A stretch of 64,000 nucleotides of DNA, taken from the NCBI RefSeq assembly GCF_029846715.1, contig NZ_JARVWW010000010.1, positions 62,001 through 126,000 of the forward strand, read 5' to 3'. The notes under the pieces are model-generated. The model was given only the letters and a program-made list of their open reading frames with translations, made no database searches and was not told where the DNA came from. How positions within the stretch are numbered: the first letter of the stretch is position 1; each line of letters starts with the position of its first letter. This document shows, piece after piece, positions 17,308 to 27,214 of this stretch. The DNA comes from Bradyrhizobium nivariense (GTDB lineage: Bacteria > Pseudomonadota > Alphaproteobacteria > Rhizobiales > Xanthobacteraceae). Made by a program: the position numbers and the translations under genes.

Positions 17308-19008
17308 TCAGCCTTTCGGGCGGCGCAAGTGACGCATGATGGTCATGCCAGCCAGGCCGACCAGCAACACGCCCACCTGCAACACGCCAATCACCGCCGT
17401 CTTCGGGCTGATTTCCAGGCGAATGTCTTTCCATATGCGAATCGCGATGGTGGTGCCGCGCGGCGTACTCAGGAACAGGCTGATGATGAGGTCGTCAAAG
17501 CCGGCAAGGAAGGCAAAAAGAAAAGCGCCGGCAAAAGACGCCGCCAGGATCGGCACGGTGATCGTCGCAAGTGCGGTCAGCGGCGATGCTCCCAGGTTCA
17601 CCGCCGCACGTTCCAGGTTGATGTCGAACCGACCCAACGCCGATACGAGGATGATCACCACATAGGGCAGGCCGATCACCGTATAGGCCAGCCAGAAACT
17701 GGCGGCCTGACCGTTCATGCCGAAAGCGACCGCGGCGAAGAAGAACCCGAGACCGATGATGATATGCGGCAAAATCATCGGCGACACCGCGAGCAGCCAC
17801 AGCAGCCGCCGCCCCCGGAAACGTCCTCGGGTCAACGCCAGCGCATAGGGCGTGCCGATAGCAAGGCAGGTCAGCGCCGCCGCTCCCGCAACGCGCAGGC
17901 TGAACCACAGGGATTCGAGCCATTGCCCATCGTGGACAAAGGCCTGCACCCAACGCCAGGAATAGCCGCGCGGAGGGAATGTGAGATACGGGGCATTACT
18001 GAAGGCGATCAGGAGCACGACGACCATCGGCGCCAGCAGAAAGACAAGCAAAGCGATCGCTGCCACCGGCAGAAACCGCGCCAGCACCCATGCCCCGACC
18101 TCCGCGAGCTCAATCAAGAGCCTCGGTGCCGACAATCCCAAGCCTATTCCCGCACGGCGGTGCTGTGAATTGCCCGGCGCACTCTCCTCGGGCAACGGCA
18201 CGATCTGTCGGCGAAAGACGACCAGGCCACTTCCAACCAGAAGCAGCAGCAACCACGCCAAGGCGGCGGCAACATCGAACTCCGCCAACGTCGAGACACG
18301 GACCTCGATGGCCTGAGCCATGAGGTAATCCCCGGGCGCACCGAGCAATGCAGGCGTGATGTAAAAGCCGACCGCGCTGAGAAACACCAGCGCGGCACCC
18401 GCGACAACGCCTGGTATCGACAATGGAAGGAACACGGTGACGAACACGCTGGCGGCTCCGCCGCCCAGGCTCTGCGCCGCCAGGAGCAGCGACGGTGCGA
18501 TTTGCCGCATGCCCGCATAGATCGGGAGCACGGCCAATGGCAGCAAAATATGCACCATGCCGATGATGCTGCCCGTGCTGCTGAACACCAGCGGCAGCGG
18601 AGTCTCTATCAGCCCCAGCGCCAGCAATGTGTGATTAATCAGCCCGTCACCGCCCAGGATGACGATCCAGGCATAGGAGCGGATCAGCACGCTGGTCAGA
18701 TAGGGCACCATCACCAGCGCCATGACCGACTCTGCCCAGCTACGCGCCCGCGTGGCGGCCCAGTAGGCCAGCAGATAGCCTGCCACCACGCAGATCGCCG
18801 TGACGATGCCGGCGATCGACAAGGTCCGCAGCAATATCCGGAGGAACGCGAGAGAGGATAAGACCTCGACATAGGCACCCAGACTCAGATGCCCGGCTCT
18901 GTGCAGGCTGGTCCAGGCGATGGCGGCCATCGGCGCCAAGTAGCCGATGCAGAGCACGACCAACACCGGTAGCAGCAGGCCCAGCCTCCGCGTTGCGATG
19001 CCCGCCAT
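17308..19008 (-). CDS. Spermidine/putrescine-type ABC permease, PotB and PotC domains fused
   Basis: About 566 residues with two complete binding-protein-dependent permease domains. The first half has an EAA-like loop at QSLGGGAASVFVTVFLPLSIPG, the second at VNLGASPLTALATITVPIL, separated by a polar linker near residues 270-300. PotB and PotC are normally two proteins; fusion into one chain is also known for iron and thiamine importers. It sits directly after the PotD-like gene (11 bases) and serves the PotA-like ATPase upstream. GTG 19011 is an alternative start. Confidence 0.88.
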   Translation of the reverse strand: MAGIATRRLGLLLPVLVVLCIGYLAPMAAIAWTSLHRAGHLSLGAYVEVLSSLAFLRILLRTLSIAGIVTAICVVAGYLLAYWAATRARSWAESVMALVMVPYLTSVLIRSYAWIVILGGDGLINHTLLALGLIETPLPLVFSSTGSIIGMVHILLPLAVLPIYAGMRQIAPSLLLAAQSLGGGAASVFVTVFLPLSIPGVVAGAALVFLSAVGFYITPALLGAPGDYLMAQAIEVRVSTLAEFDVAAALAWLLLLLVGSGLVVFRRQIVPLPEESAPGNSQHRRAGIGLGLSAPRLLIELAEVGAWVLARFLPVAAIALLVFLLAPMVVVLLIAFSNAPYLTFPPRGYSWRWVQAFVHDGQWLESLWFSLRVAGAAALTCLAIGTPYALALTRGRFRGRRLLWLLAVSPMILPHIIIGLGFFFAAVAFGMNGQAASFWLAYTVIGLPYVVIILVSALGRFDINLERAAVNLGASPLTALATITVPILAASFAGAFLFAFLAGFDDLIISLFLSTPRGTTIAIRIWKDIRLEISPKTAVIGVLQVGVLLVGLAGMTIMRHLRRPKG

Positions 19009-19018
19009 CACGCAGCCT

Positions 19019-20118
19019 TCAGCGCGCGGCCACCCAGCGTTCCCATTCGGCGACGGCGCGGCGCAACCCGGTCTGTCCCGTGCCGTCCGTGGCGTTCCAG
19101 AACGTATAGTCCTGCACGATCTGTTTGCCCTTCACCGCCGGCGCGGTCGGCAGCAATTTCGCGCGCTCCGCCGGAATATGGTTGAACGCCAGCGAATTAG
19201 TCGGTCCGTAGGTGATCAGCTCCGAAAACCGTGCCTGCGGTTCGGGACGGCTCATAAAGGCGATGTACTTCTGCGCATTCTCCACATTGGCCGCGCCTTT
19301 CGGGATCGCCCAGGCGGACCATTGCAAGATGCCCTGGTTCCAGCTTTTGCCGATGCTGGCCCCCTGGTCATTCGCGCCATCGATCCGCCCGTTCCACGCG
19401 CTGCCGAGGCTGGCTTGCTTGTCCACCTGCAACTGCACGGACTCCGCGCCGTTACCCCAAAATTTCACCACGTCAGCGCGCAACCGATCGAGGCTCTTGA
19501 GCGCCCGCGGCCAATCGATCGGATAGAGACTCTCAGGCGGCACACCGTCGGCCAGCAGCGCGATCTCGTAGGTGGCTCCGTCCGCGGCATTCGTCCCGGC
19601 CGCCAGCGTGCGCTTGCCCGGGAACGTGCGCACATCCAGATGTCGGCCCAGCTCTGCGGCGCCTGCGCCGCGTGACGCTTCTCGTCATAGGCGATCAGCA
19701 TCGAATAGATCATGGCCGGCGCGTAGGTACGGCTCGCGGCTACCACATCGAAACCGGCACGATCCTTCTCCGACCAGAGCGCGTAGTCCAGCGGCAGCAG
19801 CAGCCCGTCCTGATCGAAGGCCCCCAATGCTCCGCCCGAAATGTTGGTGACATCATGCTTTGGCGCTCCGGCCAGAATCGCGGCGCGCTGAACGCCGGCG
19901 TTCACGCCAGGCTGGTGAATTACCTTGATACCTGTTTCGGCTTCGAACGGTTCGGAAAATGCCTTGCGCTGGGCCGCTCCCATGCTGCCACCGCCGTCGT
20001 ACACGACGACGGAACCGCTTCCACGTAAACTGGTCTGCGCAATCGCGGGGCGAGCGAGACCACCCACTGCGAGAGCCGTGGCGGCGAGCAGGTGGCGGCG
20101 CGTCAAATCAATCGTCAT
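19019..20118 (-). pseudogene. PotD-like substrate-binding protein, interrupted by a single-base frameshift
   Basis: Translation from ATG 20118 gives an export signal (RRHLLAATALAVGG), VVYDGGGSMG, FEAETGIKV and QSWADIW, then leaves frame at about 19636. The next frame continues at once with RTFPGKRTLAAG, the expected family continuation, to the stop at 19019. Adding one C to the plus-strand CC at 19636-19637 restores SWADIWDVRTFPGK and a protein of 366 residues. Family members bind polyamines, or iron and other ligands. It lies between the matching ATPase and fused permease genes. Either a recent mutation or a sequencing error. Confidence 0.82.
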
Positions 20119-21202
20119 TGTTTGTGTTCCTGAGGACGGAGGGATGAGAGCGGACATCGAAGATGCGAACAATGCCCGGGTGAAAACGCAGGCGCGCTGC
20201 GTCGCCCATTTGCCAAAGCCGCGGACCGGCCGGCATGTCGGCTGTGATGCGATGGCCGGCCGCCTCCACCAGCACGGACTGCGAGGCTCCGCCGAACGCG
20301 ACCTCGATCACCCGACAGGCTTCGCCGTCCGCATCCGGTGAGAGGATCTCGATATGTTCAGGCCGCACTCCGGCACAACAGCAGGCGGCCGGACGGCGGC
20401 TGTGCGCCGCCAGAGCCGGCCCCAGGATGGTAGCAAATCCCGCGACCCGCGCCGGATCGGCTTCCGCCAAAGGCAGGAAATTGGTGCGTCCGATGAAATC
20501 CGCCACGAACGCATCGGCCGGATTCCTGTACAGATCGACCGGCGTGCCCAGCTGGCGCAACCGCCCCTTATCCAGCAGGGCGACCCGATCCGCCATCGAA
20601 AGGGCTTCCTCCTGGTCATGCGTCACCAGGATGATGGTTGTCCCCAGGGTCCGATGCAGCAGCTTGAGCTCCATCTGCATGTGCTGGCGCAGCTTCTTGT
20701 CCAGCGCGCTCATCGGCTCGTCCATCAACAGCACGGAAGGGCGGACGATCAGCGCCCGGCCGAGTGCGACCCTTTGCTGCTGGCCGCCCAAGAGCTGGTC
20801 GACCCCTCGACCGCCAAGCCCATCGAGCTTGATCAGATGCAAAACCTCCTCGACGCGCGCGATGATCTCGGACCGCCCCACGCCGCGGCGACGCAGCGGA
20901 TAAGCCAGATTCTCCGCAACCGTCATGTGGGGAAACAGGGCGTAGCGCTGGAACACCATGCCGATGTCGCGGCGGTGCGGCGCCAGTCCGCTGATCTCAC
21001 GCCCTCCGATCAGGATGCGGCCGGTATCCGGGCGCTCGAAGCCCGCGATCGTCATCAGCACTGTCGTCTTGCCGGACCCGGAGGGCCCGAGCAGCGCCAG
21101 AAACTCACCGGGGCGCACATCCAGCGACACATCGTCGAGCGCGACAACGCCGCCGAAGCGCTTTGACAACGCCTGAATCTCGACTGCAGCCCCCGTTGCC
21201 AT
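20108..21202 (-). CDS. Spermidine/putrescine-type ABC transporter ATPase (PotA-like)
   Basis: 364 residues: Walker A GPSGSGKTTV, Q-loop MVFQRYALFPHMTV, Walker B VLLMDEPMSALD, switch His in LVTHDQEEAL, and a C-terminal TOBE-like regulatory domain with GVRPEHIEIL. The signature reads LLGGQQQRVALGRAL with Gly where most family members have Ser, a tolerated but uncommon change. Its end overlaps the PotD-like start by 11 bases. It energises the fused permease downstream. Confidence 0.9.
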   Translation of the reverse strand: MATGAAVEIQALSKRFGGVVALDDVSLDVRPGEFLALLGPSGSGKTTVLMTIAGFERPDTGRILIGGREISGLAPHRRDIGMVFQRYALFPHMTVAENLAYPLRRRGVGRSEIIARVEEVLHLIKLDGLGGRGVDQLLGGQQQRVALGRALIVRPSVLLMDEPMSALDKKLRQHMQMELKLLHRTLGTTIILVTHDQEEALSMADRVALLDKGRLRQLGTPVDLYRNPADAFVADFIGRTNFLPLAEADPARVAGFATILGPALAAHSRRPAACCCAGVRPEHIEILSPDADGEACRVIEVAFGGASQSVLVEAAGHRITADMPAGPRLWQMGDAARLRFHPGIVRIFDVRSHPSVLRNTNNDD

Positions 21203-21213
21203 GCTCGAGCCGT

Positions 21214-22368
21214 TCAGCCGCTGACCGGCAGGTCGTGATCCAACGCGGATAACCGTTCGGGTTCATTGTCAGTGACGATGAATGTCTCACCGAGGCACAT
21301 CGCCAGCCGCGTTTCGGCATCAAGCTGAATCATGTGCAGGAACACCACCATGCCGGCCTCCAGCGGCACAGGGTTGCCGGTATACACCATCGGCCATTCC
21401 ATCCAGGTGGGCGGATAAGCGGCTCCAAGGCTATAGCCGCATGCGTTCAACCGCGCATTCCGAAACCCGTGGCGGTCCAGCACGCTGGCATGCGCGTCGA
21501 ACAGGTCGCCATATGTGAAGCCAGGACGCAGCTTCTGCCGGCAGGCTTCCAGGGCCTCCACATTGGCCGCATGCATCCGCCGCTGCACCGGTGAGGCCGC
21601 GCCCGTGACCGCGGTCCGCATCAGCGCGACATGGTAGTGGCGATAAGCCGCGGCGAACTCGATGTTCACCTGATCGACCGGCGCAATGGTGCCCTTGCCG
21701 GTAAAGTAGCGGCACAGCAGCGCGTTCTCACCAGCGCCGCAGACGAAACGACCCGCCGCCGGGTCGCCTCCCTGCCGGATGATCGTGCCATACAGCTCTG
21801 CGACGATTGCTGATTCCGAATTACCCGGGATGCAGGCAGCGGATGCCGCGCGCCACGCGGCGTCCGCCAGGCGGCCGGCTTCGCGGACATAGACAAGTTC
21901 GGCTGGCGATTTCACCACGCGTAAGCCTGCGACAAGCTCGGACGCGTCCTCCAACACGGCATGGCCGGCGAACGCTGCATCCAGCAGCTTGCCACGCTGC
22001 GCATTGAGCGAGGCCGAAGCATATTCGACACCAATGCGATCGGCAGGCCGGACACGATCGGCCACCGTCCGGAGCAGCGTCTCAGCGGGACTGGCGCCGG
22101 CGGCATCCACCCATACACGCACATCCGCAATGATCGACGTCAGCCGCGCCTGCAGGATATCGGACGAACGAGTCAGCAGCACCATGTTGCCATCGACCCC
22201 GAGCCACAGACACTGGAATTGCGAATAGCCCGCCGTATCGTAGCCGGTCAGCCAGTACATGCTCTCCTGCCGGAATAGCAACAATCCCCGCAGTCCCAGC
22301 TCGTGCATCCGGGCGATCGTACGGTCGATGCGGGTGCGGTATTCGTCTCGCGTGAAATGCAGAGCCAT
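21214..22368 (-). CDS. M24-fold hydrolase, ectoine hydrolase/DddP/creatinase-like
   Basis: 384 residues with a creatinase-like N-terminal domain and a pita-bread C-terminal domain. In metal-dependent aminopeptidases five residues bind two metals; here the first Asp is Glu (VNIEFAAAY), the second is Ala (HVALMRT), the His region reads CGYSLGAAYPP and the fourth ligand is His (VVFLHM). Only Glu in ETFIVTD is kept. This resembles ectoine hydrolase DoeA, DMSP lyase DddP and creatinase rather than peptidases. It heads a Pot-type importer operon, so it may cleave the imported compatible solute or sulfonium compound. ATG 22368 preferred over TTG 22380. Confidence 0.78.
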   Translation of the reverse strand: MALHFTRDEYRTRIDRTIARMHELGLRGLLLFRQESMYWLTGYDTAGYSQFQCLWLGVDGNMVLLTRSSDILQARLTSIIADVRVWVDAAGASPAETLLRTVADRVRPADRIGVEYASASLNAQRGKLLDAAFAGHAVLEDASELVAGLRVVKSPAELVYVREAGRLADAAWRAASAACIPGNSESAIVAELYGTIIRQGGDPAAGRFVCGAGENALLCRYFTGKGTIAPVDQVNIEFAAAYRHYHVALMRTAVTGAASPVQRRMHAANVEALEACRQKLRPGFTYGDLFDAHASVLDRHGFRNARLNACGYSLGAAYPPTWMEWPMVYTGNPVPLEAGMVVFLHMIQLDAETRLAMCLGETFIVTDNEPERLSALDHDLPVSG

Positions 22369-22383
22369 CGTCAAATCCAACTG

Positions 22384-22430
22384 GCATCCGGAATGATGCT
22401 TGCCGAATTGAGACTAGATGATTGCGCAAT
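22384..22430. promoter_or_regulatory. Palindromes in the lysR/M24 divergent promoter
   Basis: Two dyads lie in the 90-base gap between divergent starts: GCATC-CGGAAT-GATGC (22384-22399) and ATTGCGCAAT (22421-22430). LysR proteins usually bind such AT-flanked dyads between their own gene and the target operon. Confidence 0.5.
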
Positions 22431-22458
22431 GCGGAATGAATGGATTAATCTTTGACAT

Positions 22459-23384
22459 ATGAATTCTATTCAGTTCCTGGACCGTCGCCTCCCGTTCATC
22501 GCCCTGCGCAGCTTCGAAAGCTTTGCGCGGCTAGGCGATGTTGCGGCTGCGGCGGATGAACTCGGAATCACGCCATCGGCCGTCAGCCACCAACTCAGTG
22601 CGCTACAAACTTTCCTGAAGATCCAGCTGACGGAGCGCCAGGGACGACGGTTGGCCCTGACCGCGGACGGGCGTCGCTATTTCGAAGCGGTAAGCCCGGC
22701 TTTCAGCCTGTTGCTGACATCAACGACGCAGCTGCGCCAGAGCAAGTTGCAGCGGCGCATCACAATCAGCGCCCTGCCGCTGCTGGCGACGGGTTGGCTG
22801 ATGCCACGTCTGGCTGGCTTTCTGACACGGCATCCCGGTGTGGATATCCAGGTGCAGTATACCCGGTACCGCAACTATTCCGCGACGCAGCAGATCTGTC
22901 TCTGCGTTTCGGAGACGGCAACTGGCACGGCTACAATAGCGAAAAACTGATGTCGGGCACCGCTTTTCCCGTTTGCAGTCCGGCGCTTCTGAAGCGTTAT
23001 GGACAGTTCCGGCGTCCGGCGGATTTCCTGGCCGCGCCGCTGGTGCACGATGGCTCGACGGAACAATGGGCTAGATGGCTCGCCAAGGCCGGGATTGCCA
23101 CGACGACACCTCTGACCGGCATGGTGTGCGAGGACGGGATGCTCACCCGGGCGGCGATGCTCAATGGCCTCGGTATCGCCTTGACCCGGCCATTGCTGCT
23201 TGAGCAGGAGATTGCCGCGGGAAATCTGTTGGTTCTCTCGGATCTCGGTGTGGGAAGCGACGAGGACTACTATCTTTGTACACGCGACGACCGCGAAGTG
23301 CCGCGAGCCCTCTACCATCTTGTGGCGTGGCTGCGAGACACGCGCGACCCGACCGCCCAGACGCGGCCGCTGTCAAAGCGCTAG
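22459..23384 (+). pseudogene. LysR-family (GcvA-like) regulator, interrupted by a single-base frameshift
   Basis: The first frame gives the winged HTH (FARLGDVAAAADELGITPSA, VSHQLSALQ) and the start of the co-inducer domain to HPGVDIQVQYTRYRNYSA. At about 22884 the frame changes, and AADLSLRFGDGNWHGY follows in the next frame to the stop at 23384. One extra G in GCGAC would give ADAADLSLRFG and a normal 308-residue protein. It is divergent from the M24/Pot operon, its likely target. It may be non-functional or an assembly error. Confidence 0.83.
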
Positions 23385-23918
23385 TCGTCTTTCATCGAAT
23401 CTTTTCCGAACAAGATCCTTCGTCACGACCGCCGACATTCGCGATTTGGCATCCGGCGTCTCAACGAGCATGCCGAGAAGCGAGAGACCCAAGGCGCATC
23501 GAAAATGAAATTACCGTATGCGGTTGATTTTGCGAACATCGTGCTGCGCTCGCTCGCGCTTGCAGCAGTATTGCGCTTATTGCAGTCGTTCCGTTGACAC
23601 TGCCTCCGGCATCCTCCACGCTTTGCGAAGCCAAGCACGAAGGTGAGTAGAAGCGTCGGAAGAATCAACGTTGATCTGTCAGTGAAGCCGGAGAATTGGC
23701 ACTGCCCGGAGCTTTGTCGTCTGCTGGATGGCGAAGGCGGTCGAAGAGCATGCGAGCCGGCACGATCGTGATCGGAGCCGCCTGTGACTGGCGGCAAACA
23801 TTACATGTCTTCACGGCATGCAACTTCTCCAATGCGAGCAATTGGGCTGACGGTCTCGCACTCTCGCGCGCGTGAGCCCGTTCGGTGCGGCACGCCACGG
23901 GCGTTGAGGGACTATAGA
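23385..23918. other. Intergenic region of 534 bases with a perfect palindrome
   Basis: No convincing gene. In-frame codons upstream of 23919 extend the next gene to 23784 but lack family-like sequence. A 12-base perfect palindrome is at 23664-23675. Confidence 0.5.
23664..23675. promoter_or_regulatory. 12-base perfect palindrome, candidate operator
   Basis: ATCAACGTTGAT is fully self-complementary and lies 243 bases before the start of the family 5 receptor gene. The regulator is unknown. Confidence 0.3.
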
Positions 23919-25544
23919 ATGACAGGATCGCGATCTTCCGGCATCGGGCGCCGACCGTTCATTGGCGGTGCAGTCGCCGCGGCAACGTTCGCGAAGGGCG
24001 CTTTCGGCACGTCGGCCGCATTTTCTCAGGACGCGAAAGGTCCCCAACATGGCGGCACCCTGAAAATCCTGCTGCGTCAGGACCCGCCCGCGGTGATATC
24101 GGCCGGTAACGCCTCCGGTCCATCGAAGCTCGTCAGCGGCAAGATTATCGAAGGCCTGCTCACGTACGACTTTTCTCTCAATCCGCAGCCGCATTTGGCA
24201 ACGGCATGGCAAGTCAGTCCGGACAAGCGTGAATTCACCTTCACATTGCGCCAGGGCGTGAGATGGCATGACGGACGGGACTTCACCTCCGAGGACGTCG
24301 CCTTCTCGATCCGACTTGCCGCGGAGATTCATCCGACCGGCCGCGGCAACTTCCGGAACCTGACCGAGATCCGTACGCCCGACCCGCATACGGTGACGAT
24401 CGTGCTGTCGGAGGCCAGTCCTGCGCTGCTCACGGCTTTCTCGGGGACCGAGACAGCAATCATTCCGAAGCATCTTTATGACGGCACCGACTATTTCAAT
24501 AATCCGGTCAATGCGAGGCCGATCGGTACCGGGCCTTTCCTCTTCAAGGAATGGGTTCACGGCAGCTTCATTCGGCTTGAACGGAATCCCGCCTATTGGG
24601 ATCACCCCAAACCTTATCTAGACGGCATCATCGTGCGCATCGTGCCGGACATGGCGGCGATCGCGATCGCGCTTGAGACCGGCGAAGGCGATATCGGCTA
24701 TAATACCCCGATCCCGCTGGCCGACCTGGACCGCTTCAAGACGTTTCCGCAAATCGGCATCGAAACCCGCGGATATGAGGCCGCGGGCGACTGGACCACG
24801 CTCATCTTCAATCTCGACAACCGGTATCTGAAGCAACTCCCGGTCCGCCAGGCCATTGCGCATGCGATCGATCGCGAAGCGGTGTTGCGGCTCGGCTGGA
24901 ATGGATATGGCACGATCGCCACCACTCCGATCACGAAATCTCTGGGCCGCTATGCCGCACGCGATGTTCCCGTCTATCCTTTCGATCCCGCGGCGGCAGA
25001 GCGGCTGCTCGACGAGGCCGGCCTTCCGCGCGCGGGCAATGGCGTGCGCTTCGGCCTGACGCTCGATCCATTGCCATCGACCGAAAGCTTCCGCAACGTC
25101 GCGGCCTATCTCCGCCAGGCGCTCGGCAAGGTCGGCATTGCCGTGACCGTTCGCGCGCAGGAATTCGGCACTTATGTCAAGCGGGTCTACACCGATCGCG
25201 ACTTCGACTTCGCCTATGCGTGGCTCATCAACGGCACTGACCCCTCACGCCTGCAAACCTACTATTCGTCGAAGAACTTCAAGCCTGGCGTGCCATTCTC
25301 CAATGGAGCGCACTATCAAAACGGCGAAGTCGACCGGCTGCTCGACGCCGGCGCACTGGAAGTCGACGATGCCAGGCGAATTGAGATCTATGCCGAGGTC
25401 CAACGTATCCTCGCCCGTGAGTTGCCGGGCCTCGATCTGGTCGCCCAGCAGGTTTTCACCGTCTACAATAAGCGCGTCCACGATCACACGGTCAACGCGG
25501 ACGGCCTGCAGAGTACGCTCGCAAACACCTTCATCAAGGCTTGA
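23919..25544 (+). CDS. Family 5 (DppA-like) substrate-binding protein
   Basis: 541 residues from ATG 23919. A twin-arginine-like signal (GRRPFIGGAVAAATF) ends near FS-QDAKG. HGGTLKILLRQDPPAV, FTLRQGVRWHDGRDF, IGTGPFLFKEW and LERNPAYWDHPK are family 5 landmarks. It closely resembles the receptors at 27215, 32854 and 48834. The next gene is a flavin monooxygenase 54 bases downstream, so the ligand is probably the monooxygenase substrate. No permease is directly adjacent, and the DppBCDF set at 28.8-32.6 kb may serve it. Confidence 0.88.
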   Translation: MTGSRSSGIGRRPFIGGAVAAATFAKGAFGTSAAFSQDAKGPQHGGTLKILLRQDPPAVISAGNASGPSKLVSGKIIEGLLTYDFSLNPQPHLATAWQVSPDKREFTFTLRQGVRWHDGRDFTSEDVAFSIRLAAEIHPTGRGNFRNLTEIRTPDPHTVTIVLSEASPALLTAFSGTETAIIPKHLYDGTDYFNNPVNARPIGTGPFLFKEWVHGSFIRLERNPAYWDHPKPYLDGIIVRIVPDMAAIAIALETGEGDIGYNTPIPLADLDRFKTFPQIGIETRGYEAAGDWTTLIFNLDNRYLKQLPVRQAIAHAIDREAVLRLGWNGYGTIATTPITKSLGRYAARDVPVYPFDPAAAERLLDEAGLPRAGNGVRFGLTLDPLPSTESFRNVAAYLRQALGKVGIAVTVRAQEFGTYVKRVYTDRDFDFAYAWLINGTDPSRLQTYYSSKNFKPGVPFSNGAHYQNGEVDRLLDAGALEVDDARRIEIYAEVQRILARELPGLDLVAQQVFTVYNKRVHDHTVNADGLQSTLANTFIKA

Positions 25545-25548
25545 GGAA

Positions 25549-25566
25549 AGAGGCGCTGCGGCCTCT
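25549..25566 (+). terminator. Intercistronic hairpin between receptor and monooxygenase
   Basis: AGAGGC and GCCTCT form a perfect 6-bp stem with a 6-base loop, five bases after the receptor stop. Without a U-run it is more likely an mRNA processing or attenuation element that lowers downstream expression. Confidence 0.35.
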
Positions 25567-25598
25567 GCGCTGTGCGTCCGATATGGGGAGTGCCGTTA

Positions 25599-26975
25599 GT
25601 GAGCAAGGCAATCCGGCTGAACGCGTTCGCGATCTTCGCGCCGTCGCATCTGTCGATGGGCATGTGGCGGCACCCGCGGGACCGGTCGACACAATACAAT
25701 ACGCTCGAATACTGGACCGATTTGGCACGGACGCTGGAGCGCGGCAAATTCGACGGCATCTTCATCGCCGACGGGCTCGGCACCTACGATGTCTATCAGG
25801 GATCAAGCGCCGCCGCGACCCGCGCTGGCGTCCAGTTTCCTCGCCTCGACCCGATTGTGCTGGTCTCAGGCATGGCGCAAGTCACCGAGCACCTCGGCTT
25901 CGGAATTACGAGCAGCACCACGTACGAACCGCCCTTCCTCTTTGCGCGCCGGATGACAACGCTCGATCATCTCACCAAAGGCCGGGCCGGATGGAACATC
26001 GTCACGAGCTTCGGCGAAAGCGGGGCCAAGGCAACCGGTCGAACGGAAGGCCCGCGGCTCCATGACGAGCGCTACGACTCGGCCGATGAATATCTCGAAG
26101 TCGTCTACAAGCTATGGGAAGGCAGTTGGGACGAAGGAGCGATTCGACGCGACAAGGAAACCGGGGTTTTCACCGAGCCGAGCCGGGTCCGGACCATCAG
26201 GCACGAGGGAAAGCACTTTCAGGTGGAAGGCGTGTTTGTCAGCGAGCCCTCCCCGCAACGAACGCCGGTGCTGTATCAAGCCGGCACCTCGACGAGAGGC
26301 CGCCAATTCGCGGCCCAGCATGCCGAATGCGTATTCATCAGCGCGCCGTCCAAGCAGACGCTCGCAGCGCCGATCGCCGACATTCGGCGCCGCGCCGCCG
26401 AACTTGGCCGCGATCCCGCCGACATCCTCGTATTTGCCCTGCTGACGGTGATTGTCGCTCCTACCGACGAAGAGGCCTGGGAGAAGTTCGCCGATTATCG
26501 TCGGTACGCCAGCCCCGAGGCCACTAGCGTGCTGTTCTCGGGCTGGAGCGGCATCGACTTCTCGGCCTACAAGCCGGATGATCCGGTGAGCTACATTCGC
26601 AGCGAAGGTATGCAGTCGGCAATCGAGAGCTTCACCATCGCTGATCCCGATCGCCGATGGACTGTCAGCGAGTTGCTGGAGCACAACGCGATTGGCGGCC
26701 GCGGCCCGGTCATTGTCGGATCGCCGACGCGGGTTGCCGACGAGATGCAGTCCTGGATCGAGGAGACCGGAGCGGACGGTTTCAATCTCAGCTACGCGTT
26801 GATGCCGGAGAGTTATGTCGACTTTGTCGAGCTGGTGATACCGGAACTGCAGCGACGCGGGGTTTACAAGACGGACTACCGCTCGGGCACGTTGCGCGAG
26901 AAGCTCTATGGCTCCGGTCGGGCGCGGCTGCCGGCAGAACATCCTGCGGCTGCCTATCGGTCTCCCATCGACTAA
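25599..26975 (+). CDS. LLM-class flavin-dependent monooxygenase, NtaA/DmoA-like
   Basis: 458 residues from GTG 25599, selected because GGGGAG lies nine bases before it and the protein then begins SKAIRLNAFAIFAPSH. It has MWRHPRDRS, FIADGLGTYDVY, KGRAGWNIVTSF, HDERYDSADEYLEVVYKLWE, SPQRTPVLYQAGTSTRGRQF and the ADGFNLSYALMPESYVDF tail. It is very similar in layout to the monooxygenase at 36622-38001. It should be an FMNH2-dependent oxygenase acting on a compound imported by the preceding family 5 receptor. Confidence 0.9.
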   Translation: MSKAIRLNAFAIFAPSHLSMGMWRHPRDRSTQYNTLEYWTDLARTLERGKFDGIFIADGLGTYDVYQGSSAAATRAGVQFPRLDPIVLVSGMAQVTEHLGFGITSSTTYEPPFLFARRMTTLDHLTKGRAGWNIVTSFGESGAKATGRTEGPRLHDERYDSADEYLEVVYKLWEGSWDEGAIRRDKETGVFTEPSRVRTIRHEGKHFQVEGVFVSEPSPQRTPVLYQAGTSTRGRQFAAQHAECVFISAPSKQTLAAPIADIRRRAAELGRDPADILVFALLTVIVAPTDEEAWEKFADYRRYASPEATSVLFSGWSGIDFSAYKPDDPVSYIRSEGMQSAIESFTIADPDRRWTVSELLEHNAIGGRGPVIVGSPTRVADEMQSWIEETGADGFNLSYALMPESYVDFVELVIPELQRRGVYKTDYRSGTLREKLYGSGRARLPAEHPAAAYRSPID

Positions 26976-27084
26976 GCAGGGTCGAGGGACCGCTTGCGGT
27001 CGCATGGCGATCGAACACATGAAATGCGAACCATCCAGTAAAGCGAAACATGAAAAAGCTACTGCCGGTGCTTATGAAGGCATA

Positions 27085-27132
27085 GCGCAGCCAGGTCTGC
27101 GCTTCATTTGAAAGACCGTTTCCTTGACGGTC
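27085..27132 (+). terminator. Two tandem hairpins after monooxygenase gene
   Basis: GCGCAG/CTGCGC (27085-27102) is a 6-bp stem followed by TTCATTT, and GACCGT/ACGGTC (27114-27132) is a second 6-bp stem. They lie between the monooxygenase stop and the next operon. The first looks like a weak rho-independent terminator; the second may belong to the leader of the next operon. Confidence 0.45.
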
Positions 27133-27214
27133 CCTGATAGCGGCACATAACCTTGCGCCATCGCGCAGACGACAATCAATGCGCCGCTGAATAAACGATT
27201 CCAGAGAGCGTCAT

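Noticed and set aside
23423..23797. Open frame of 124 codons on the minus strand before the family 5 receptor
   Set aside because: Low-complexity Arg/Ser-rich composition typical of a shadow frame, and no family resemblance.
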